64,000 nucleotides of DNA from Halicephalobus mephisto (Eukaryota > Nematoda > Chromadorea > Rhabditida > Panagrolaimidae): NCBI GenBank assembly GCA_009193035.1, contig SWDT01000102.1:248001-312000 (forward strand), read 5' to 3'. Shown here piece after piece: positions 35,676-47,200 of this stretch. The notes beneath the pieces were generated by a model. That model saw only the letters and a program-made list of their open reading frames with translations, did no database searches and was not told where the DNA came from. Both the position numbers and the translations under genes were made by a program. Position 1 is the stretch's first letter, and the number at the start of each line of letters is the position of its first letter.

Positions 35676-36264
35676 TTTATTGCTTCAATTTGGACTTCAA
35701 CAAGGCCGGAAATTATATATCATTGTGTGAATTGCTGTCAACAAAAAACTTATAATTTTGCTAATTTTACTTTGAATACTTATTTACTCTATATCACCAC
35801 CAAAACAGCGACTTCATGCTGTGATTACTAAGCAGAAACAAAGTTAGTGACGTAGATCTCAGACAGTCGATGTGTTACTTTTTGTCCTTTATCTTCCAGA
35901 CTACGTCGTTTCAAGTAGTTGAAGTAATTTGTTTATTTACATTCTTGTAATGAACTTACTAATCCTACATTAGTGGGTTAGCTTCCGGCCGAGGGCTGTA
36001 AAACTAGGCTTGAACCCTCTGGATAACTATGTTCAGTGGTATTCACAGCAGAGTACTGGCTCTGTCGGCGCAGTCGAAGATGGCAATAGTGGAGAACGGT
36101 AGATGAATCATCGGTGTAAAAAAGGCAAACGAACCTCTATACTTTGCTATTAATGTGTCTGTTTTCGTTTTGTGTTTATTGTAATTATATAATGCTTGAG
36201 TAATCGTAATGTTTTATGTTTTATGTTTTGCTTTATCGCGGTTCTTATAATTATCACTTTCTTT

Positions 36265-36286
36265 GGTTTAATTACCCAAGTTTGAG
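36265..36286 (+). ncRNA. Exact copy of the 22-nt SL1 spliced-leader sequence
   Basis: The sequence from GGTTTAATTACCC to TTTGAG is identical to the C. elegans SL1 leader. In a functional SL RNA gene a GT donor follows TTTGAG directly; here GACAATAAAG follows, and no Sm-site-like AATTTTTGG is evident in the next 100 bp. It is therefore better read as an SL RNA pseudogene, or as the 5' end of a reverse-transcribed trans-spliced mRNA, than as an active gene. Confidence 0.75.
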
Positions 36287-36859
36287 GACAATAAAGAGAC
36301 CGATACTAATCAATAGTAAGAAGGATTATTACGTTTAGGCTTTGTGGCCTTAAGGTTAACCACATCCAGGCGATATCTACGAGATCTGGAAAAAATTAAC
36401 TTACTAATTATCACGATAAACAAATAGCTTTTTATATTTATAAAAATCATAATTAAATCCATCGTTCAAAAGTAAATCACTAAAGTAATCATCAATGAAC
36501 ATCGAAATTCTTGACGTAGAAATTGCATATATATTGATTTTTACTTTTTGGCTTCCAGATTACATTGCTTCAAATATTTGAAAAAATGTGTTTTCTTATA
36601 TTATTTTAATTAACTTACTACGTCTAATGACGAATAGATAGTTATTATATGTGTAAACATCACTACTAATTTTGCTTTTCATAAGTAGATTCACTCTAAA
36701 ATTTATCAATGAATATAGAGAAACAAGTTCACATGAGAGTTTTCAGCTTATGTCACTTTTTTGATCTTCCAGATTACTTTGCTCTAAATAGTTGGAAGAA
36801 TGTGTGTGTTATGTCTTTTACTTAGAATGAGACACAATACAAAATAGAAAGAAATATTA

Positions 36860-37010
36860 TTAATACCAGAGCTACACCCGGGGAGGACTCCCGATACACC
36901 GAAATGTTCTCTTTTGTACTCCTCAGTGGAGAGAAGGGACTGTTAAATCTTCGGTGTTCTGAATATCTCTAATCATAGGGACTGTGCGTCGATAGCAGTA
37001 TGTATTTGCA
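36860..37010. other. G+C-richer segment with nested inverted repeat
   Basis: ACACCGAA at about 36897 pairs with TTCGGTGT at about 36953. Inside, TTCTC pairs with GAGAA. A small CGGGGAGGACTCCCG hairpin lies just before. The segment interrupts the tandem array and differs from it in composition. It could be a structured RNA or a transposon piece; no family was recognised. Confidence 0.4.
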
Positions 37011-38254
37011 GAGTTGTGATTAACTTACTACATCCGATGATAGATAGCTTTTACATGTATAAAAACTACAACTAATCTTATTGCTCATGAGTATATTCAC
37101 TCTAAAATCCGTCAATGAATATAAAGAGATAAGCTTATAATATGAAAGTCTTCGGTGGCTTTATGTCACTTTGTATTCTTTATCCTTCAGATTACTTTGT
37201 CTCAAGCAGTAGGAGGAATGCATTTGCTTGTAGTGTTGTGTTTAAATTACTATTTCAAATGAAAAACGGACAGTTTTATATATATATATATATAAAGATG
37301 ACAATGTTGCTTATCATGAGTATATGTACTCTGTAATCTATCAATAAATATAAAAAAAAACAAGTTCATATCATGAAAATTTCAACAATTTGTGTGTCAC
37401 TTTGTGTTCTTTATCTTCCAGATTACTTTGGCTCAAGCAGTTGGAAAAATATGTTTGCTTGTAGTGTTGTGTTTAAGTTGTTATATTCGGTACCAAATAT
37501 ACAGTTTTTACATGTATAAAAACCACAGTTAATCTTACTTTTCGTGAGCACATTTATTCCAAAATTTATTAATATAAGAAAACAAGTTCATATCATGGAA
37601 ATTTCAACAATTTGTGTCGCTTTGTGTTCTATCACCTGTTTCAAGACGTTGGAGTAATATGTTCACTTTCATTGCGGCAATTACTACATTCAGTACTCAA
37701 CAGAAATTTTCTATACGTGTACTAACTACAACGAATCACATTTTCTGCAAATATACTCATTCCAAAAATCATCAACGAAAATAAAAAAACTGATAACGTG
37801 GAAATCTCTAATAGTTCATATATCATTTTTTATTCTCTATTACCTACATTACTTTGTTTCGATTCAAATAGTTGGAATAAAGTGTTTACTTGTATTGCCG
37901 TAATTAACTTATTAGATCCAACGACAAGCAACAGATAGAGCTTCTTATATGTACAAAAAACGTTTATAATCAAGCCCTTGTCTACGAGCGGGTCCACTCG
38001 GAAAGCTACCAGTAAACGTAATTGATTCGGACAAGTAAGATTTGGAAACAATGGGATTATATAGCTTCTGAGAAAAATACTTAAGTTAGCTCCCGTAGAA
38101 TTCTCAACATAGAAACATGTTGGTAGAACGATTTGGATAAGAGAATTTTGTAAAATAATTGAGAACTGAGATAAAGCACTGAAAGGCTAACGGATGTGAT
38201 GGTGGAAAATGTATTGGATAAACAATTGGGATTAATTGAAAGCAACCGGCATGA

Positions 38255-41200
38255 TTATTTTCCGATATTCGAGGATTTTTGAACGGTTTCAGATTTCCTC
38301 GAAGACTCAGTTTGGGACTTGGATTCTGCCACTTTGTCTTCGGAATCCTTAATCGTAGAAACCCTCTCGATTACCTTCCTCTCTAGATCCATGTCTTTCA
38401 GGTAATCCAGGCCTCCAGAAGGCAGTCCTTGTTCTTGCAGCAGAGAGTCCAGAGTCTGCCAACATCGGCGGTTGTTCAGGAAGGATTCGTAAGTCTCCGA
38501 TAAATCCGGCAGCAGATCCGAGAGATATCTGCAATCATGTTTTATAAAAATTAGAAATAAATTTCTTCCAAAATCATCGAAATTAAAATTTTCAGGAAAT
38601 TTTATAAAAAAATTATTTTCAAAAAAGTTTATCAAATTTTTTTAATTCGAGAATTTTAACAAATCGTAGTTGTAGAAATTTTTTCAAAATTAAGTAAAAA
38701 TGCAAAAAAAATTGATTTTTATAATGAATTTTTTGAATTATCTTTTTTTTAATTTTTGGCGAAAATTAAACATTTTTAAAATTTTCAAATTTGATAAATA
38801 TTATTTAAATTTTACAAAGTAAAAATTTTTAAAATTTTCAAATTTGATAAATATTATTTAAATTTTAAAATTTTACAAATTAAAAATTTTTTAAATTTGA
38901 TAAATATTATTTAAATTTTAAAAAGTAAAAATTACCGGAAAACAGGAAGAGCAATAGTGTCCATGAATTCGAGTTGGATTTTCGGAACACAGGCCCTGTC
39001 TCTATCCATCATCTCGATCGGACGGTTCCCCATCTGCTTTTCCAAATCTCCTTGAGAAAAAAACTCTTTGTAGATGTTTTCCTGTAACGAAACCTAGTCA
39101 CATGGATAATGAAAATTAAAACTTACAGCGATGCCTTTGGAATTTTTGAAATCCTTGCTTTGATCAGAAATGTCACTTGCCGTCATCAACAAACACATGA
39201 ATAAATAATGATGATCGGAAGAATTCTTGTTGAATCCCACTGAAATCATTGTTATTTTATTTAAAAAAATCATTGTTATTTTATTTCATAAAATCATTGT
39301 TATTTTATTTTTAAAAATCATTGTTATTTTATTTTTAAAAATTATTGTTATTTTATTTAAAAAAATCATTGTTATTTTATTTCATAAAATTATTTTTATT
39401 TTATTTTTAAAAATCATTGTTATTTTATTTAAAAAAAATTATTGTTATTTTATTTAAAAAAATTATTGTTATTTTATTTTAAAAAATAAAAAAAATTATA
39501 AAGTAATTTTTGACAAAGATTTCTAAAAAATTTGAAATTTTTATTGAATTTTATGTTTCTAAGATGTTCGGAAATTTATAATTTCGAAGATATTTATAAA
39601 TTTCTAAAAAATCAAAAATTTTAAAGGAATTTTGAAATATCTCAAAAATTCTATAAAATTTTTAAAATTTTGTGATATATTTAGAAATTGTTAAATTTCC
39701 ATGGATTTTACAGACTTCTGGTTGAAATAAAATTTGAAAATTGTTACCTTTGACCATTTCCTTGATTCTGTCGACTTTCCTCAAATGGGCGGCGATGTCC
39801 GTGGCAAGGATGATCTCCCGGATGTTGTCGAGGACTTGCTGATATTGTTGTCTTGTTAGTTGTTCGAAAATATTACATTCATCCATGCCTAATATCGTTA
39901 CAGTTTGTGCGAAATGATGTCGTTCCAGGACCGAGCCTTCAGAACTGTAAAGTTGTGCCAGAGGGGTTTTCTAAAAAATTCAAATAAATTTTTATTAAAT
40001 TTCAAAACTGAACAGATTGAAGCTGGAATGCATTTGTCGTTCCTCTGTGATCGATGTCGTGACACAAACAAGCCACCAGAAGCGAAAAAGCCTCCAAATT
40101 ATTCAACGCTGATTTTACTTCCGGCATCCTCAGAAGTAAGTAACAAAAATGCCCGACGGCAAATGCGTGACTCCAATTGTGATATGGGACATCTCTGTAC
40201 CCTTTCTGCACCATCAACAAAAATCGAGCAAGAGTACGACGACGAAGACGATATTTGTCGATGAAACCCAGTTCCTAAAATTAAAAAATTTCATTAAACT
40301 TCGAAAATTGAAAAATTTCATTAAACTTCGAAAATCGAAAAATTTCATTAAACTTCGAAAATCGAACAAACTCGCCTTGAACATGCTGAGCGAGGCCTCG
40401 ACGTAGGTGTCACCGGTGCCGATTGATCTAGGAACAAAACTGAATTTCGTAAAATCCGGATGGAATGAAGTAGGATCAGGAATATCGCGGACGGTTAAAC
40501 GAAGAATATCCTCCGGAGCGATGGACAAAGTAGATCCTTGGACCAGAAGCTCCGCGGCCATGTGGGACCGTCTGTGGGCTTCTTGTAATTTCCTATATAA
40601 TAAACACTAAAAAAATTTATTTAAAATTTAATTTTTTTTTAAGTTTAAAATTACGTGAGAGATACTGATGGCACAGTAAACTGCAAAGGTCGTGGCAATC
40701 TGCTCATCGTGGACAGTAAAAGCAGGTTTTCCGATTTTATTACAGAGTTCCGCGACTCCAACAAGGTTACCTGTAAAATTCCACATAATCATAAAAATAA
40801 AAAATAAAAATTTTCTTGATATGAATTTTCATAATTATCTACGAAATTCCGGAGTTTTTTATTTTAAAAATTTTTGAATTTTGGAAAATTAAAAAAAATT
40901 AGATTCTGGAGAATTTCAAAGTTTCAAAATTTGGAATTTTTAATTTTTTTATAAAAGTCCAAAAAACTTCAAAATCCTTTGTAAAATCCAAACAATTCAG
41001 AATTTTCTTTGAAATTCCGAAAACAGAGGATTCTAGAAAATTATGAAAATTTAGAATTCATACAATTTAAAAAAATTTTAAAAATTTCCAAAAACTATAA
41101 TTTTTAAAAATATTTCGAAATTTTTTATAAAATATTTGAAGATTTTAGATTTTTTAAAATTATAGAAAATTTAAAAAAATTTAAAAAATTTAGAAAATTT

Positions 41201-44200
41201 GAAATTCTAAAAGATTGTAATTTAAAAAAATTTTTATAACATTTCATTTAAATTCAATAGAATTTTAAAATTTTCTACAGAATTTTAATATTCGAAAATT
41301 TGTATTTTTAAATTTTGAATTTTTAAATTTTTAAATTTTTAAATTTTTAAATTTTTAAATTTTTAAATTTTTGAATTTTGAATTTTTAAATTTTGAATTT
41401 TTAAATTTTGAATTTTTAAATTTTGAATTTTTAAATTTTGAATTTTTAACATTTTAAAAAAGAATTTACTCACCACTGCTGTCTTTAATAGGGAAACAAA
41501 GAATATTTCTAGTGACAAATCCAGTTCTTTCATCCACTTTCGGATAGAAATAAGGATGACTGAAAGAAATATGACGTAATTCAATGAGATTAACAACTCA
41601 AAAGACTCACTCATAGACATCTTTTACGTTCATCATTTCACCAGTAGTCGCGACGTGGCCGACTATGCCCTGATTCAGCGGCATTCTGATTTCAGTCAAG
41701 TATTCGTCTGTTGTTCCGTTTTTTTCGAAGACTTCTGCCACAAGTTCAGAATGTTCTTTATCCAACAAAAAAAGTGAACAACTGCAAACAAAAATTTAAA
41801 AAATAAAATTTCCTAATTTTGACAACTTTTGAAAATTAAAAAATTATTTTAAATAAGAGCATTTTTGTGTGGAATTTTAAAAATTATTTTAAGTGAATTT
41901 TTATCTTTTATATAATTCAAGAGTAAGGTTTTAGATGTCCTTAGAATTGGAGATTGGTTTTTAAAATTTAGGATTCTGAAGGCTGATTATTGATTCTGAT
42001 TTCAGATCCAGGATTTACGAATAGGATTGCATAATTGTGAATATTTTTTATTTATTATAATTGTAGAATTGGGAGATAAATTTTAGGGACGATAAATTGA
42101 TAATAAAATATATATTGGAGATATTGAAACATCTCCAAATTTGAACAAGTGCTTACAAAGATGTATTCAAGTCTGTAAATTCCTAATCTGAAATCAGAAT
42201 CCAGAGTTCTGAAGATTATTGATTTTAATTTCAGACTCATAATTTATAAGTTAGATTACATCATCTTATGGACTTTTTGCTCAAATCTACGTACAGAATT
42301 AAAATATCAATATCTAGCAAATAAATATCTCGAACATGAATCTTCCATTATCAACTTTAAACATCTCCAAATTTGAAAAAGTGCTTACAAAGATGTATTC
42401 AAGTCTGTAAATTCCTAATCTGAAATCAGAATCCAGAGTTCTGAAGATTAATTATTGATTTTAATTTCAGACATAATTTATAAGTTAGATTACATTATTA
42501 TATGAACTTTTTGCTCAAATCTAACTACAAAATTGGGAGATAAACTCCAAAGATACAAACATCGGATAACCAAAATTTACTTACATTTCGGCTTGGACTA
42601 AAGCTTTTGCTTCCTTGGTTATGTTCCGGACGAGGAGATTCATGTCTTCTGAAAGTGAAAGCAATCTTTTACATACATCTGGAGAAATACAATCTGATGG
42701 AGTGGAATCTGTGTCATGGTTTCCGTTTTTGGAACAAATACCGTTTCCCAAAATTGCGCCAGTACCGTTAGGACAACAACAAGGGGTCCGTAAAGCAGCA
42801 GCGATATCGTTTGAATGGTGATCTGTCGTCGAAGAACCGGGATCTCTTCGACAAGCAGCAACTGCGCTTAGAAGCATTGTTTGACGATCTAATAATGAAA
42901 CAGAAGCCATTGGTGGAGAAGATGATTTTTCTCTAGATGTCGATGGAGGAGAATCTTCTGTTGATTGGGTCGTTGGCGAACGTGTCGCCAGATCCATGCC
43001 GCCGAATGCGGCTTCGATCAAGTCAACAGAATTTTTTTATTCGTAATGAATTTTAAAATTTTTTAAAATTTAATTTAGAAACAAATAAATGATATATTTC
43101 TGTCGACAAAAAACTGCAAAATTTATTTTTTTATAAAATTCGAAATAACCGCGAAAACGAATAGGAAAAAATATTCGATATTCGAGAAGTGGGAATTGAC
43201 AGAGAACACACAGGTGCCGTAGGGCTATAGAGCTCTAAGGACGGCCTTGGAGCCAGCTTTGGTATGTTGAAAATGAAAGTCCCTAGAGATCAAATCTGAC
43301 ATAAAGTTCCGTGTTTCACAAGTTTTCTGTGAAAAAAACGTTGCCAAGGATGATTAGATTTTATATCACAATAGGAGGAAAATTAATCCATAAAAAATTT
43401 AAAAATTAAGAAATTTAAAAATTTAGAAAATTTAAAATAATGAAATTTAGAAAATTTAAAAATTAAGAAATTAAGAAATTTAAAATAATGAAATTTAGAA
43501 ATTTAAAAATTTAAAATAATGAAATTTAAAAGGAAATTAAAAATGATAAAAATTCGTCTTATGGAAGTCAAAGTATTATAAAAATCGAAAATCGGATTTT
43601 TTAAGAAATTGTCTCAATACGAACTTCCGGGATTTTTAGAAAATTTTTAAAATTTGATGTCATGTATTTTTTTCAAAATTACATTATCTTAAAAATGGAT
43701 ATTTTTAGAAAATTATCTCGAATTTAAAATTCCTAAGCTTTAAATGTTCAAAAATCAGATTATTTTAAAAATTTAAAATTTAAAAACTTCTTAGAATTTT
43801 TAAAATCTAATTTTTTAAATTAAATGTTCAAAAATTAAGTTTTTTTAAAAATTAAAAAAAATAAATATTTTAAAAAATTTAAAAATTTCTTAGAATTTAA
43901 TTTTTTTTAATGTTCAAAAATTAAGTTGTTTTAAAAATTAAAAATTTCTTAGAGTTTTTAGAATTTAAAATTTGGTTTTTTAAAAATTAAAAAATTGAAT
44001 TGTTTTAAAAATTATTTCGACACGAATTTTCGGGAGTTTTAAAGAACTTTTAAATTTTATTATTTTTAAAATAAAAAAATTAGAAAATCATCAAAAAAAT
44101 TTTAATTATGGATATTAAAAAAATCGGATTATTTTAAAAATTAAAAAATTCTTTCAACACGAATTTTCGGAATTTTTCTCGGATGTTTTAAAATTTTTGG

Positions 44201-47200
44201 ATTTCTAGAATATTCCATGAAATTCTGGAAAATCCCAAATTATCCACCGGATTCTGAAAATTCCAATAATAAAATGAACCAAATTTGGACTTCGGGATTG
44301 CTCCCAAGGATAATCCATTAAAACTAAGGCCTTTTTCGTTTTTATTTTACGCCTCATTTTCGTAATTGAAAACAAACCATGGGAAATTTAATTACAATAA
44401 AGGCAAAAAGTTAAAAATTTCGTGGCAAGAGACAATTTTGATTTGCGTCAATGTTGACAAATTGTTGAAAAATAAATATTAGGTCCTCAACCAAATTTTC
44501 TGAAAGTGAAACAAGTGTCTCGTTGTCCTGAAGATGGGAGAACAAGGACAACCTACGCCTCCTCCAACTTTTCGATTTTAAAATTTTAAAATTTTCCAAC
44601 TTTTAAATTTCTAAATTCAAAATTTCTAAATTTAAAATTTAAAATCTTTAAATTTTCTAAATTTAAAATTTCTAAATTTCTAAATTTTCTAAATTTCTGA
44701 ATTTCATTATTTTAAATTTTCTAAATTTCTAAATTTTAAATTTTCTAAATTTCTAAATTTCTAAATTTCTAAATTTTCTAAATTTTCTAAATTTTCAACT
44801 TTAAAATTTTTTAAAATTTTTTTAATTTTCTAACAAATATAGATGAATTTTTTCTCGAAAAAATTACTTTAATGAATTATTTGTCAAATTACATTTGGTT
44901 ATGGTCATACAGTTTTTAAAATTAAAAAAAAAACCATTTTTAGGAAATTATTTTGACGTCATTTTTAGGACTTTTCAGAAAATTGAAATTTTTCATTTTA
45001 GATCATTTCAAAAATTTGTAATGGTTTTTTTGAATATTTAAAGCTTCTTGAAAATTTATAGAATTTTATATTGAATTTTGGAGGATTTTAGAAAATTTAA
45101 TGACATTCCGGAAAACTTCAGAAGATTGTAGAAGATTCTAGGAAATTTCAAAAGTCTCTAAAAATTTCAAAAAATATTTTTAAAAAATTTCAAAAATGTT
45201 TAAAAAGTTTCAAAAAATATTTTCAAAAATTTTCAAAAAGTTTTACAAAATTTCAAAAATGTTTAAAAAATATTTTTAAAAATATTTCAAAAATTTCGAA
45301 AAATATTTTTTAAATTTTTGTATTTTTTAAAAATAAATAAAACTAAAAAAATTCAAAATTTAAAAAAATATTTTCGGAGAATTTTTAAAAAATCATAAAT
45401 GTGTAAAAACAAAATAAAGGATTATATTGATGCTGAAAATTCGATCCAAATAATGCAATTGTTCGACCGAAACAGGTCAAAAACAGAAAAACTACTTTCG
45501 AAAGGCGTGAAATTTTACTTTGTAGTTACAGAGTATAAATCGGAAGACCAAATTGACAATATGCTAAATTCAAAATGCACGCAAAAATTCTCCATTTTAA
45601 GAGTCGAAAATGTGTGTCTTCGAAATTTCGCGGAAACACTTGCTGACTTCGAGTGCCCTGAAGCGGACTCAAGACAAACTTTCACGATTTGGGAATAAAA
45701 CGCACGTCAAGTCCAAATAAACCGAAAAATCCAAAAAATCCAAAAAAATCGAAAAAATTTAAATAAATCGAAAAAATTTAAAAAATCTAAATAAACCGAA
45801 AAATCCAAAAAATTCCAAAAAAATCAAAAAAATTTAAATAAATCGAAAAAATTTAAATAAATCGAAAAATTTTAAAAATCTAAATAAATCCAGAAAATCC
45901 AAATAAGTCCAAATAAATCCAAAAAATCGAAAAAATTTAAATAAATCGAAAAATTTGAAAAATCTAAATAAATCCAAAAAATCCAAAAAATTTAAATAAA
46001 TCCAAAAATTCAAAAATCATTAATTTAGAAAAACTAAATTTTAAAAAATTTAAAATTAACCAATATAAAACTTTGGTTTTGAAGATTTTAAAGATCAAAA
46101 AAATACAATTTAAAAAAAATCAATTGAAAATTATACTTTTGTATTTAAAAAAACTTCAATTATTTTTTTAAAATTGAAAATTAATGTTTTTTAATTTTTA
46201 AAAAATAATCAATTGAAAATTTTACTTTTTTTTAATTTTAAAAAGATCAAAAATTACAAAAAAAAATCTTTTTAAAAATTAATTTAAAAATATTCAATTG
46301 GGAATTTTAATTTTTTTTCAACAGTCTCAACATAATTAAAAAATTTTAAAAAAAATAAATGTAAAAAAATTTTAAAAAATCAATAAAAATATATTTTTTA
46401 AATTTAAGAAAAAATAAATGTAAAAAAATAAATTTTTTTTTGATTAAGTTTTAAAAAATAAATTTTAAAAAAATTTAAAAATAATCAATAAAATTTTGTT
46501 TTTTAAGTTTTAAAAAAATAAATAAATGTAAAAAATTTTATAAAATAATTAATAAAGAATTATTTTTTTAATTTTAGAAAACAAGAAAAATTCGGAAAAT
46601 AATCAATAAGAAATTTTGGTTTTTCTGAAGATTCTGAATAGACCTAAACATTTTTGGCGCCATACACGTGGCTGCCGAAGGCCTCAAAGATGAAAGCCTT
46701 CCTTCGTGTACACGTAAAATTGAGACCGCAGGAAAGAACATACTCACGAGCGACATTGTGGCGTTATTCAGGACAGTAAACAAATGAAAGCATCGACCAG
46801 AAGAGCTGCCATTTGTTTCGTTTTTATGTGAAATCAATTTTAAAAACCCAAAATGGCACATGTAATTTTATTTTATTTTTTTAAAAATTTTATGTTTAAA
46901 AAAAATCAAAATTTTATAATTTAAAAAAAATAAATTTTTATATTTAAAAAGAAATTAAAATTTTTATGTTAAAAAAATCAAATTTCTATAATTTAAAAAA
47001 ATTAAATTTTTATATTTAAAAAAAATAAATTTTTATATTTAAAAAAATTAAATTTTTATAATCTTTTAAATTTAAATTTTTATATTTAAGGGAAAATAAA
47101 AATTATAAACCAAAAAACACGAGATTATATATCCCATGACGAGTTTTCAGTCATATTATAAAATACAAAAATTATCCTGACACGAATCCGTGGAATTTTT

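Larger units (their letters stand above)
35871..37935. repeat. Degenerate tandem array, unit about 210-230 bp, with insertions
   Basis: A core close to CTTTATCTTCCAGATTACTT, continuing TG(T)CTCAAGCAGTTGGAA, recurs near 35880, 36550, 36765, 37175, 37410, 37620 and 37835. A second block (TTTTACATGTATAAAAAC, later CACTCTAAAATTTATCAATG) recurs between the cores. Core spacing is 207-231 bp except where extra DNA is inserted (about 35945-36440 and 36850-37015). No steady reading frame is conserved among copies, so it is more likely noncoding or a satellite. Confidence 0.7.

Noticed and set aside
35965..36040. tRNA-like look (GGGTTAGC..., ...CTTGAACCC)
   Set aside because: No four-arm cloverleaf could be drawn on either strand; the T-arm-like bases do not pair as needed.
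37636..37643. CTGTTTCA, matching the C. elegans piRNA upstream (Ruby) motif
   Set aside because: A single 8-mer is expected by chance in 64 kb, and the other array units lack it.
39227..39457. Ile/Val/Leu-rich repetitive frame
   Set aside because: It is created by a roughly 25 bp tandem repeat in a pde-2 intron; it has no homologue-like features.
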